A stretch of 64,000 nt of DNA from Saprospiraceae bacterium (GTDB taxonomy: Bacteria > Bacteroidota > Bacteroidia > Chitinophagales > Saprospiraceae). Location: positions 1 through 64,000 of the forward strand of contig JAKVCT010000003.1 of NCBI GenBank assembly GCA_022448995.1, read 5' to 3'. Both the position numbers and the translations under genes were made by a program. Below the pieces are notes generated by a model. That model did not search any database. It saw only the letters and a program-made list of their open reading frames with translations, and was not told where the DNA came from. Of this stretch, positions 28,243 through 38,087 are shown one piece after another (the first letter of the stretch is position 1; each line of letters starts with the position of its first letter).

Positions 28243-28942
28243 TCAACTAAATTTTTGCTGGAACAGATATGGATGACATATTATTTAGTATGAATTGTTT
28301 AGCTGATCAACAATCAGCTAAACTATACTCTAAATTATAAATCGTCACAGGAATTATACCATCTACAAATAGTATAACGAAATAACCCTGAGGATGCAAC
28401 AAAAATCTATATTATTCTGTCTTAATAATCTGTGAATTTTTGTAGTTAGTAACTAGTTATAGTCTATGAATACTTTTTAGTTGATTGATAATTAGTGTGT
28501 TAAAACAATTGTGTTGTTGTTGGATATTAAATTTTAATCATCAATTTTTTGTAAAATTTTCATAGAATATTGCTATCTACAAATTAGCCATTTTTTGTAA
28601 CAAAATATCAAAGAACTTTTTCTTTTTAATTTTCACTTACATAATGGCGACTTTGCAAAAAGATACAGTTTCTATTGAAGTATTTTTTAGAGTAATTGAT
28701 TATGATTATTACAAATCTTAGTCCATGAAGTTTTGAGGATTGTGAGCATAAAAAATTTTCGTTTTCTAATAAAGTGTTAGCTTGGGTCTGTCTAAAAAGG
28801 TAAAATTGATTTTCCTAATGAAAATATTAGTTGACGAAGAGCTAACCACGAAGTACTCAACGTAGTTAATGCACTTCGTGGTTAAATATAAATCAATTAT
28901 GTCCACCTATTCACTTCCGTATGTAGTTGTGACATAGAATAC
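28243..28942. other. Long intergenic region with repeats
   Basis: This is a 700-bp gap. From about 28796 to 28915 it carries GTCTGTCTAAAAAGG, a GC-rich palindromic block (AACCACGAAGTACTCAACGT and TGCACTTCGTGGTTAAATA) and an R2 right end (TGTCCACCTATTCACTT). A 25-codon open frame at 28644-28721 is too short and isolated to call. Confidence 0.5.
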
Positions 28943-29812
28943 TTAGCTATTGATAGGATTCGTATTTAGAATATCACGAACACACTGTCCTGGTAGAACA
29001 CGATAAACAGGAAAATCGATATTATATGTTTTACATTCTTTACGAATAGCTTGATCGATCATTTGTTGATCATATCTAGAGGAAAAGTGCCCTAAAATAA
29101 GTTTTTCTAATGCCAGGTTGCTGAGCATAGGCATCAACTCATCTAAAGAACTATGGAGGTTGCCCTTAGCATGTACATCGCTTCTCTTCAGAAAAGTAGC
29201 TTCATGAATTAAGACAGGAATATGTTCCCAACGTTCAGCACCTTCTACAGGAGTATCTCCGGAATAACCTAAAAGCGGTTGAATGATCTGATCTGTTAAC
29301 TCTTCAATAGGTTTTACTTTACGCAACTGACCAATTTCTTTTCCAGATAAACTTAGATATTCCTTTTTGAGCTTCCGCTTTACCAATTCTACCACAAAGG
29401 AGAAACTCTTGTCAGGCTGACCTTCTCGAACCACATGTCCATTTCGGATGGTTCTCACTCGCGTTCCAGCTTTGATAAGGGTATTTGTATCACCTTCTAT
29501 ACCCTGCCAAACAGTCCCCTTAACATGAGGATCAAATGATTTGGTGAATTGTTCTAAATGTGCAAAAGAACCACAGTCCTTGGGATAGTAGATCTTTGGG
29601 AAATCTTTGCGAGCATTCAGCTGATTGAATTGTAACAGCCCAGCTAAATGGTCTCGATCTGCATGTGAGATAAAAACATGTTTTATCTTTCTTGCTTTTT
29701 GCATGAGTTGTGTACAGACACCATCTCCAGCATCAAAGAGGAGTCCTAATTCTTCAATCATGTACCAAGTAGAAAATAGGGCAGTAGAATATCCGTGTAT
29801 AGTTAGGTTCAT
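28943..29812 (-). CDS. MBL-fold metallohydrolase, RNase Z-like
   Basis: This 289-residue protein has the metallo-beta-lactamase fold. The metal motif is H50-A-D52-R-D54-H55, then an Asp/His pair further on (HEATFL and LGHFSSRY). Compared with RNase Z (HxHxDH), the second His is an Asp. Overall layout and length resemble the RNase Z/ElaC branch, so tRNA 3' processing is possible. A different phosphodiesterase activity is as likely. It is cytoplasmic and a single gene. Confidence 0.85.
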   Translation of the reverse strand: MNLTIHGYSTALFSTWYMIEELGLLFDAGDGVCTQLMQKARKIKHVFISHADRDHLAGLLQFNQLNARKDFPKIYYPKDCGSFAHLEQFTKSFDPHVKGTVWQGIEGDTNTLIKAGTRVRTIRNGHVVREGQPDKSFSFVVELVKRKLKKEYLSLSGKEIGQLRKVKPIEELTDQIIQPLLGYSGDTPVEGAERWEHIPVLIHEATFLKRSDVHAKGNLHSSLDELMPMLSNLALEKLILGHFSSRYDQQMIDQAIRKECKTYNIDFPVYRVLPGQCVRDILNTNPINS

Positions 29813-30052
29813 TAGGCTTATTTTTTAGCTATTAGGGTGTTTTTTACACAAGTAATTGAACGTCAATTTTTTGTTTGTTTGATGTGTGTTTTTGAATAAT
29901 TGCTGTTATTCAAAGTTATTTTGTATACAAAAAAAGTCTATAATTCGTTCATTTTGGTTGAGCTTAGATTAATGGGCTACGAAAAATCAAAGAACTATTG
30001 TAAATTAGGAAACGAAAAGAACTTTATCTACTACTCCCAAGTGCTCATACTT

Positions 30053-31441
30053 ATGCAAATACACCCAATTAATATTCACCTAAGAGAAGAACCTTATCGA
30101 TTTTATTTATATGTATACGTGCAGGGATATCGAACTCCAATATTGATTTTTTCAAAGACTTTTGATAAGGCAGTTTCTACCAAAAGTCAAAATCATCGGA
30201 TTGCCTATCCAGGAAAAATGCCTTGTGGACTGTTAACTGCTTGGGTACAATATCGCTGGTCAGATAAGCTAAAACCTATTAACCTTCCTAAGACTATGCT
30301 TAAGACTGTAGATGACCAGATTCAATTAGCATTAACATTTCCTGAAATTATGTCTATTGAGCAAGTTTTAACAGAGCAGTTTTCTCCAGCATCTGTGGTG
30401 GCTCAGTATATTGAATTACAGGCAACCTTAGCACCTAATTTAGTGGTTTTAGATGGTGGGTTATTATACAAAGCGCTAACGCTTAAACAGGGAACAGAAG
30501 TTCGAATTACAGTTTTTAGAAAAATATTACAGTTATCTTTTGATCCATATTTATACATAGATGTACCAGATTTTGTAGCAAGAGATGCAGCTTTGCGCCA
30601 AATTCAGTTTGATATGCAAACAGGAAAGGTCGATAAAATAAGAATGAGCGAGCTACCTCTAGGTATAATTTCAGTAGAAAGTCAAATTAAATCTTCTTTT
30701 GAGGATATGGTAAAAGGAAGTATTTTAGATCCAGCTCATGCTCGAAATAAGATCCCTTATGATCCGTTCAAAGACGAATTTATTGCAGATAATATCTTTA
30801 AGTTTATCGATCATTTTTTTGGAGAAGAAACAGACGAAGAGGAAGAGCTTGATCAGTCTATTGATCATATATTCATAGGTGGAGGAATTCTATTTAACAC
30901 TAATTATGATGTACAGGTAGAAGGTTTTATCATTCGGATACCTCAGGGGATACAAACACGTGCTTATGCTAAATTAAATAACCGATTGGATCAGATTGTA
31001 GATGATATGGATAATTTGGTCATTGAGCTTGTAAATCTAAAAACCAAAATAGAGGTATATTATCAGGGGCAACAGTTAATAGCTCTCAAGGAAGTAGAAC
31101 TGTTACATGGAGGCCAGTTTAAGATTATAGAAGGCCATTTTTCGCATCCTGTTGCCAAAGCTGTTAACCTAGGAGAAAGCTTGATAAAGGGAACGATTTT
31201 AGGTCAATCTTTGGTGAAAATTATTGTTGCTTTGGCTAATGGCGTAGGTACAGGACATGTAAAGCAGCTATATCAACCCTTTGATCTGAAAGATCTAAAG
31301 TCTAAGGATATTCAACGTTATGGATTAAATAAACTAGAATCTTATCTAAAGGCGCAAATAGTAGAACTAGTCAAATCTACAGCTGTTCAGTTAGCACAGT
31401 ACGAGGTAGATATCAATAAAGCCTTAAATTTAAATTACTAA
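30053..31441 (+). CDS. Large cytoplasmic protein of unknown function
   Basis: From the ATG at 30053 this is 462 residues. The frame stays open upstream to 29900 with another ATG at 29972, so the start is uncertain. I preferred 30053 because the sequence from MQIHPINIHLREEPYRF reads as a continuous domain. There is no signal peptide or membrane span. A very acidic stretch (about 260-275, EETDEEEELDQ) and a Gly-rich turn (FIGGGILF) stand out. I recognise no family. Confidence 0.75.
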   Translation: MQIHPINIHLREEPYRFYLYVYVQGYRTPILIFSKTFDKAVSTKSQNHRIAYPGKMPCGLLTAWVQYRWSDKLKPINLPKTMLKTVDDQIQLALTFPEIMSIEQVLTEQFSPASVVAQYIELQATLAPNLVVLDGGLLYKALTLKQGTEVRITVFRKILQLSFDPYLYIDVPDFVARDAALRQIQFDMQTGKVDKIRMSELPLGIISVESQIKSSFEDMVKGSILDPAHARNKIPYDPFKDEFIADNIFKFIDHFFGEETDEEEELDQSIDHIFIGGGILFNTNYDVQVEGFIIRIPQGIQTRAYAKLNNRLDQIVDDMDNLVIELVNLKTKIEVYYQGQQLIALKEVELLHGGQFKIIEGHFSHPVAKAVNLGESLIKGTILGQSLVKIIVALANGVGTGHVKQLYQPFDLKDLKSKDIQRYGLNKLESYLKAQIVELVKSTAVQLAQYEVDINKALNLNY

Positions 31442-32044
31442 AGTGTATTTATTTGATAGTTCATTGATTTTTTAATTTGCAGAGCCCTCCGGGGTTAGCT
31501 ACGCAGAGCACTTCGTAGTTTTGTTAATTTAACAAGGCAAAGTTTCTGCTTAAGAGTCGTAGCTGCTAGGGTAGGTTTTTTAACGGAGTTAGATTCAACA
31601 AAAGGCAATTTGTCGCCCAAAAACTACTTGAATAAGCTTTATTATTAAAAATATTGTTTTAACTTGTAGTTTAAGAGCGTGTCTAAATTTATTCTGAAAT
31701 GTAATATGAAAGCTCTTGTTAGCTTCACTGAGCACTTCGTGGTTTCACTATACTTCACCTATTGTCTAGTCAATAGCGATAGTTATTCACTCAAAAATGA
31801 GTCTTGTTTAGGCAAAAAACTGCAGGGCTCAACGAGGTTAAAATAGTACTCATATTAACAAATACACTAATTTTAGACATGCGCCAACGACAGTTCGTTT
31901 ATTTTTTTCTTACAAACCCTGAAAGGCTCAACGAAGCTAAAAACCTACGAACTATCAGCTTTAAGGTATACCTAAAATTATTAGAGCGTATATCACCCTA
32001 AATCATAAAACCATTCTCCACACCCTTTGAAATAGATTGTTTGC
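31442..32044. other. Long intergenic region packed with repeat fragments
   Basis: This 603-bp gap carries R3-type pieces. An ATAGTTCATTGATTTTT end is near 31457 and GC-rich cores are at about 31479-31530 (GCAGAGCCCTCCGGGG and CAGAGCACTTCGTAG). AGAGCGTGTCTAAATTTATT starts near 31674, a further core TAGCTTCACTGAGCACTTCG is at about 31713, and reverse cores are near 31828 and 31915. No gene is seen. Confidence 0.55.
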
Positions 32045-33595
32045 ATGAGTGCAGTTAAGAAGGTTCTAGGCTTAATATTATTTCCAAATGTATATTTAAG
32101 TGCTCGATTTTTTATATTATTGAGCTCCATCGCGGGCATATTCGTTTTGAGTTTTCCTTTTCCAGACTTAAGTTTACGAGTTATTTTATTAGCACTTGCT
32201 ATTAGTGGTTTTCTTTTTTCAAACTTTGGACAGTTAAGCTCATTGTACAAGACCTTACTGAATGCCTTTATCATAGGAGTTGTATCCTTACTTTTTACAT
32301 TTGTACCATATCCATCAACTACATTTTTGGATCTTCCCATAGGAGGAATTCAATTATTTGCCTTGGCCCAATCCCTGTTGATTGCTTTCACTGGTTTTGT
32401 TTTTGTAGATGCGCTCTTATTATTCAACCCTAGTGTAAAGAAGTTGATTAAAGGGAAACGTATATTACCCAATATGTTTTCTTTGGGAGATCCTAATTCA
32501 GTTGAGATTAAGCTCAGTAATAATTATTTTTTATCCTTAGGTTTAACCATAATAGACGAATTACCTGATCAATTTCAAAAGCGAGATTTTGAGATCAAGG
32601 ATCGTTTACCTAGAGGAGAGGAACAAACCTTTAAGTACAAATTGACACCAACTGAACGTGGAGAATATGTCTTTCACAACTTAAATATATTTATCAATGG
32701 CTTCTTGAACTTAGTTAATCGTAGGTTAATTGTAGATTCTACTAATCAGGTTGCTGTATATCCTTCTGTGTTGCAAATGAAGAAGTTTGAGCTAATGGCT
32801 ATTTCTCGCATTTCTACATTTCAAGGAGTAAAGAAAGTACGTCGTTTGGGACATAGTTATGAGTTCGAACAAATTCGAAATTATGTAAAAGGAGATGATT
32901 ACAGAAGTATCAACTGGAAAGCAACAAGCCGACGTAATGACTTAATGGTCAATCAATATGAAGATGAACGTTCACAGCAGATTTTCTCTGTGATAGACAA
33001 AGGTCGTTCTATGAAAATGCCTTTCAATGGCTTGAGCTTGATGGATTACGCTATCAATACGAGTCTGGTGATTTCGAATGTCGCTTTGCACAAACACGAC
33101 AAAGCAGGTCTGTTGACTTTTTCTGACAAAGTTGGTGCTACTGTTAAAGCTGATAGTGGACCACGACAGCTGAGAACTATCTTGGAGGCATTATACAAAG
33201 AGCAGGAGCGAAACCTAGAGGCTAATTTTGAACTTTTATATTCTGCTTGCAAAAAATTTATCCGTAGACGCAGTTTAATGTTTCTATACACCAATTTTGA
33301 GAGTTACACCTCAATGGTTAGGGTCTTGCCTATCTTGCGTAAGATCAATCGCTTACACTTACTCGTAGTTATCTTTTTTGAGAATACAGAGATTGTTGAC
33401 TTTGCGCAGCAATCTGCTCAAAATGTGGAAGAAATCTATAACAAAACAATAGCTGGACGTTTTGTAGAAGAAAAATATAGAATCGTTCGAGAGTTGCGTC
33501 AATATGGAATACAATCTATTCTAACAAGACCTGAAAATTTATCCTTAAATACTGTCAATAAGTATTTGGAACTCAAGGCTAGAGGTATGATTTAA
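32045..33595 (+). CDS. DUF58-domain protein with N-terminal membrane spans
   Basis: This 516-residue protein has hydrophobic spans in the first ~130 residues and then a periplasmic-type beta region. It carries the DUF58 signature (YEFEQIRNYVKGDDYRSINW and KATSRRNDLMVNQYE), followed by a von Willebrand A-like fold. DUF58 proteins usually work with MoxR-type AAA ATPases and are linked to envelope maturation. No moxR gene is in this window. The vWA part begins SVIDKGRSM, so the metal-binding DxSxS motif is only partly kept. Confidence 0.92.
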   Translation: MSAVKKVLGLILFPNVYLSARFFILLSSIAGIFVLSFPFPDLSLRVILLALAISGFLFSNFGQLSSLYKTLLNAFIIGVVSLLFTFVPYPSTTFLDLPIGGIQLFALAQSLLIAFTGFVFVDALLLFNPSVKKLIKGKRILPNMFSLGDPNSVEIKLSNNYFLSLGLTIIDELPDQFQKRDFEIKDRLPRGEEQTFKYKLTPTERGEYVFHNLNIFINGFLNLVNRRLIVDSTNQVAVYPSVLQMKKFELMAISRISTFQGVKKVRRLGHSYEFEQIRNYVKGDDYRSINWKATSRRNDLMVNQYEDERSQQIFSVIDKGRSMKMPFNGLSLMDYAINTSLVISNVALHKHDKAGLLTFSDKVGATVKADSGPRQLRTILEALYKEQERNLEANFELLYSACKKFIRRRSLMFLYTNFESYTSMVRVLPILRKINRLHLLVVIFFENTEIVDFAQQSAQNVEEIYNKTIAGRFVEEKYRIVRELRQYGIQSILTRPENLSLNTVNKYLELKARGMI

Positions 33596-33904
33596 GCTTT
33601 GTTGCAAAAATATCATTGTATTCATGTATCTTTTTTGCTTCTTTTAGGTTATTAATATGGTGCAAATGTAGTAATCTATATAATCGTGTATGTTTTTTAC
33701 CCATCATTCCGTCAATCAGTATGCTTAAGTGCTACTAAGTGTTCGGAAAATTTAGCAGTGCTCTATTCTTAAGTAGGCTACAACCTCAACAAATGAAACT
33801 TTATCTTATAGAGTATTAATTAATAGGAGTATTAAGCATTAGAACGTATGACAGCACTATGAGAAGATTGCATCTGGCTATAACCTATATAAAAATACAG
33901 CGAT
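33596..33904. other. Intergenic spacer
   Basis: This is a 309-bp AT-rich gap before the leucine-rich-repeat gene. I see no repeats, RNA structures or open frames that I can support. Confidence 0.4.
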
Positions 33905-35206
33905 ATGACATTACCTCAACAACAAAGCGTCCAACATATATATCAAATGTTATGTTCGGGCATTGAAGAGCAATACAGAGAAGCACAATTTCAAGCCCAA
34001 GCTTTAGGTCATCAGATCGACTGGGCAGGTTTGGATACATTACTTGAGTTGGCAGGCTATGATCCCAGTGATCGCCTGCGAGGTTATCCTCACTTAAATA
34101 ATGGAGAGTTAGAGCTATCTGGAGAAATTTATGAAGATAGTTTCCCTAGGCCTGAGACTGTCCACCAACTAAAGGAACTCCCTGAGGTACTTCAACGATT
34201 ACCACATTTAGTACAGTTAAAACTGAATCAACTGGAGGAGATAGAAGTTTTGCCTGATTTTTTAGGAAATATACCAACTCTCAAGAGTCTGAGTATAATC
34301 AACTGTGCTCGTTTTTATGCCTTACCAAAGACACTTACTCAGTTAGAACACTTAGAGATCATAGGGATACACCAGTTTGCTGAGGCACCAGAGTATTTGG
34401 TTCCGTTAACTTCATTAACACACTTGACTTTATCTCGTTATGGTTTCGATCAGGTAGCTGATATTCCTATACTAAAACAACTCAAACGCTTAGAGTTACA
34501 TCATTTACGTTTAGTTGGGTATGATGTTTTGAATGAAGCAAAAAAGATTTTTTTTCAAAACGAATTAGTCATTAAGGTTTGGAAACCAGCTCTGATGCTA
34601 GTCCTTTTGGGTAACAAGGGGAAGGTGAATAAAATAGAAGTACGTGGAGGGTTTGGAGCTGTTCTATTAGAAGATATTCATGAGTTTGATGGACTGGAGG
34701 AATTAACAATCTATAAGTCTGAATCTACAGAATTACCTGCATCTATAGGAAGCTTACATAGTTTAAAGCGATTAAATATTTGGTGCTGTAAGACTAAGAC
34801 ACTCCCCGAAACCTTGGGTAACTTAGAGAACTTAGAGCACTTGCATGTCTGTTTTAATCGAGTGCGATATCTACCACAGAGTCTGCCTCGTATGCGTTCC
34901 TTGACTCACCTGAATGCAGGGGATAATTATCTCTCGACTATACCTGATAGTATAGGAGAGATGGAGCGATTGGAAGTCCTGCGCTTGTCACATAATATTA
35001 TTTCTAATTTACCAGATAGTTTAGGAGATATTGATACACTGAAAGAAGTTTATGTAGATAACAATAGAATGTCACGTTATGAAGTGCCTGTTCCCCTCAA
35101 AAAATTAGAAGAGAAAGGTACACATATCATTGGCTTTAATCAATTGAATTATGGTTGGGATACACTGATGCGTGTCTCTGCTTTGACAAAGTTATTGTTT
35201 ACATAG
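33905..35206 (+). CDS. Leucine-rich-repeat protein
   Basis: This 433-residue protein has a helical N-terminal part (about 1-60) and then about 12 leucine-rich repeats (about 95-410), for example LPETLGNLENLEHLHVCFN and IPDSIGEMERLEVLRLSHN. The repeats are of the 23-residue type common in bacteria. There is no signal peptide, so it is probably cytoplasmic, with a role in protein binding. The binding partner is unknown. A shared terminator follows directly. Confidence 0.92.
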   Translation: MTLPQQQSVQHIYQMLCSGIEEQYREAQFQAQALGHQIDWAGLDTLLELAGYDPSDRLRGYPHLNNGELELSGEIYEDSFPRPETVHQLKELPEVLQRLPHLVQLKLNQLEEIEVLPDFLGNIPTLKSLSIINCARFYALPKTLTQLEHLEIIGIHQFAEAPEYLVPLTSLTHLTLSRYGFDQVADIPILKQLKRLELHHLRLVGYDVLNEAKKIFFQNELVIKVWKPALMLVLLGNKGKVNKIEVRGGFGAVLLEDIHEFDGLEELTIYKSESTELPASIGSLHSLKRLNIWCCKTKTLPETLGNLENLEHLHVCFNRVRYLPQSLPRMRSLTHLNAGDNYLSTIPDSIGEMERLEVLRLSHNIISNLPDSLGDIDTLKEVYVDNNRMSRYEVPVPLKKLEEKGTHIIGFNQLNYGWDTLMRVSALTKLLFT

Positions 35207-35234
35207 ATTTTGGATCGAATGGTTCTCTAAAAAG

Positions 35235-35267
35235 AAAGGCTTGTTGAGATGTACTCAACAAGCCTTT
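35235..35267. terminator. Bidirectional terminator
   Basis: AAAGGCTTGTTGAG pairs perfectly with CTCAACAAGCCTTT around an ATGTA loop. It lies between the convergent leucine-rich-repeat and transporter genes. Confidence 0.88.
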
Positions 35268-35295
35268 CGTCAATATAGGAAATAAGATCTGTTGC

Positions 35296-37602
35296 TTATT
35301 TAATACCATGCATCCAACGAGTAATGAAGAATGCAAGTACAAATAATAATATACCTGCTCCAATGGCAATAAAGCCAAGTATATTGAATACACTTAGACA
35401 AATTACTAAAGTATCCTCTGCAATAGCTGTCTGTACAGTAGTTGTAGGACTTACATCCATAGCTGTAGCGATTTCTTCACCAGTCATTACTTTAGGCTCA
35501 GTACTACTTTTGTCAATAATGACCATACTACCTTTAGCAACTAACTTATTAGGAACTACTTTCGCAGCTACTACTACTGTATCCATTTGTACTGCTACTA
35601 CGTCAGCACTTTTACTAACGATGATCATACCACCATTTTGAGCTTTCACATCTACAGGTGCAGTGCTAGGAGTAGCCAAACTAGTATCAATTTGTGCGAC
35701 CATCAAATTGGTATCGGTTAAGTAAACTGCAAGGCTAGCATCTTTAGTTAAGAAACTAACTTTAGATTTATTTTCTAATTTTTCTTGATGTACTTCGTTT
35801 GTTGCAGCAGCTGCTTCTTCTGCAATTTTTTTATTAATCAGACTGGCTGCAAAGTATTCAGGTTTAGCTTTTCCTTTATTAATCTCAGTAATGAAAAAAT
35901 CAGAAACAATAAAGTCTCTTACACTATGTCCATCTCTATATTTTTTGATGAGAGTTGTATCCCCATTCACCAAAGTTTCTAACTTAGCAAGCTTATCTTT
36001 TAGCTTAGGATTTTTTTTGACTGTCTTTTCAGATAAGTCACTAATGTATAAATTGTAGAAGTCTTTATTCTCAAAGAAAACTTTCTGAACGTCGAGATTA
36101 GTCAAACGCTCCTTGAATGCATTAGAACGAGTAGTGTCTTCCAACAAAATAGACATATCTACTTCAGTCATTTTCGCAATAGTACTTCCTGCTTGGTGTG
36201 CAGCAGAAGAAGCCATTAACCAAAATCCCATTACAAAACCTACGATTTTTAGTGGGGCTAATTTGGTCACTAGAGATAGTCCTACTGGTGACAGTGTCAA
36301 TTCTCCTAAGGTATGTAATAAGTATAAGAAGATCATAAACATAGCAGGAATTAAGCCACCTTTAGCGGCTCCTGAACCTAAGTTTAATACTAAGAATCCT
36401 AGTCCTAAAAGGATTAAACCTATACCAAATTTTACAGGTGCTGGTGGTTCAATATTCTTTTGAGACATCTTGATCCACATCCAAGAGAAAATTGGTGCAA
36501 ACACCATGATAAAGAATGGATTTACGGACTGGAACATTGTCGTTGTCAAGAAACTATTGTTCAGATCAACATTATTATCGGTAAATACGGTTAGGGCACT
36601 ACCTGCTAATTCAAAGAAGGTCCAGAAAATAATAGTAGCTATAAATAAGGTGAGAATAACCCAAATCCGCTGTCGTTGTACTTTTTCGTAAGTTGTGGAA
36701 ACAAAGATTAAGTAACCAAACATACCTAATAATACACCTAAAAGAATAAAGTCTAGTACTCCATGTCCTTTGATTAATAGCCAAATAAGAGGAATAGCCA
36801 GTAAAGAACCGATATAGATAAGTATATTCACAGGTAATCCCATAAAAGTAGGTGCAGTTGCACCTTCTACTTTTTCGAATTTTTGTACACGATCATCTTC
36901 ATGAACATCAGGTTGTTCTATTTCTTTTACTTCATGAGGGGCAAAACCTTTATCTTCTAGGGCACCAGATTTCTGAGCCATATAGAAAATAATAAGCCCG
37001 ACTAACATACCAAATCCTGCTAAAGAGAAACCATAGTGCCAACCTTCTATCTCTCCGATCGCACCACAAGTCAAGCCAGATAAGAAGGCTCCAATGTTAA
37101 TACCCATATAGAAGATAGTGAAGGCACCATCACGTCTAGGATCTTTTTTAGCATAGAATTTACCAATCATACTGGATATATTCGGTTTAAAGAAACCGTT
37201 ACCCATGATTAGCATGGCGAGAGCTGTCAGGAATATGTATTCGTGTTCGAAGGCCATGAGAAAGTGGCCTATCATCATGAGGATGGCTCCCCACATGATG
37301 GCTTTCCGATATCCCATAAATTTCTCTGAAAGTAATCCTCCAATTAGTGGTGTAGCATAAACCATAGCACCATAGGCACCATAAGCACCATAGGCATCTC
37401 CTGTAGAATAATCTAAGAAACCTTTTGTCATGTAGAGTACCAATAGTGCTCGCATTCCATAATAGGAAAAACGTTCCCACATTTCTACAAAGAATAAATA
37501 AAATAGGGCTTTGGGGTGTGCTTTCTTATTTGTAAAAATAACAAAAGCAATCCACACAATACATGCTGCCCAAGCAATACCCATAATAGTGTAAGGATGC
37601 AT
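35296..37602 (-). CDS. POT-family peptide transporter with a large loop domain
   Basis: This 768-residue inner-membrane protein carries the POT/PTR2 signature (FFVEMWERFSYYGMRALLVL, residues about 38-58, with the ExxERF proton-coupling motif) and at least 12 spans. It would import di- and tripeptides with protons. A soluble insert of about 200 residues (about 490-735), rich in Ala, Val, Lys and Thr, precedes the final span. It is absent from short family members. A tandem 9-bp repeat encodes a YGA-YGA-YGA run just after the motif (plus-strand 37359-37395). Confidence 0.93.
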   Translation of the reverse strand: MHPYTIMGIAWAACIVWIAFVIFTNKKAHPKALFYLFFVEMWERFSYYGMRALLVLYMTKGFLDYSTGDAYGAYGAYGAMVYATPLIGGLLSEKFMGYRKAIMWGAILMMIGHFLMAFEHEYIFLTALAMLIMGNGFFKPNISSMIGKFYAKKDPRRDGAFTIFYMGINIGAFLSGLTCGAIGEIEGWHYGFSLAGFGMLVGLIIFYMAQKSGALEDKGFAPHEVKEIEQPDVHEDDRVQKFEKVEGATAPTFMGLPVNILIYIGSLLAIPLIWLLIKGHGVLDFILLGVLLGMFGYLIFVSTTYEKVQRQRIWVILTLFIATIIFWTFFELAGSALTVFTDNNVDLNNSFLTTTMFQSVNPFFIMVFAPIFSWMWIKMSQKNIEPPAPVKFGIGLILLGLGFLVLNLGSGAAKGGLIPAMFMIFLYLLHTLGELTLSPVGLSLVTKLAPLKIVGFVMGFWLMASSAAHQAGSTIAKMTEVDMSILLEDTTRSNAFKERLTNLDVQKVFFENKDFYNLYISDLSEKTVKKNPKLKDKLAKLETLVNGDTTLIKKYRDGHSVRDFIVSDFFITEINKGKAKPEYFAASLINKKIAEEAAAATNEVHQEKLENKSKVSFLTKDASLAVYLTDTNLMVAQIDTSLATPSTAPVDVKAQNGGMIIVSKSADVVAVQMDTVVVAAKVVPNKLVAKGSMVIIDKSSTEPKVMTGEEIATAMDVSPTTTVQTAIAEDTLVICLSVFNILGFIAIGAGILLFVLAFFITRWMHGIK

Positions 37603-38087
37603 AATCTAAGCTGTATTTTTGATTTAGTAAGTTAAGAGTTATCTAAGTAAGTATACGTTTCAGGCTGTTGTAGACAGTTGATACAAAAGAAAAAATATAT
37701 AGCCAAATCTATATATTCATAGTCTGTGCCTTGTCACACGTTTCTTTGAACCACAAAGCGCTCAGTGAAACTAAACCTTCACAAACTATTGATATAATAA
37801 AGCTTATTCAAGTAGTTTTTTAGGCGATAAATTACCTTTTGTTCAATTTAACTGTGTTCAAGAACCTACCATAATAGCAATAACTATTAGGCAGAACCTT
37901 TGCCTTGTTAAATTTAAAAACCCCGAAGGGCTCTGCGAAGCAAAATGCTAATTTCTTACTATACAAAAAATACTTAAACAATCTTTAATAAAGGTGATTT
38001 GAAGTGAATATTATTTTTTTGTTACCTAGTATTTAGGTCGTCAAGGTAAGAAAAAATCTTAAGGAACGATCAAAAAAACGATTTGGA
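37603..38087. other. Intergenic spacer with repeat cores
   Basis: This 485-bp gap contains reverse-oriented GC-rich cores at about 37752 (AACCACAAAGCGCTCAGTG) and 37919 (ACCCCGAAGGGCTCTGCGA), plus R3-like ACAAACTATTGATA. No gene is seen. Confidence 0.5.

Noticed and set aside
28644-28721. 25-codon plus-strand open frame
   Set aside because: It is short, isolated and without recognisable features. It is possible but unsupported.
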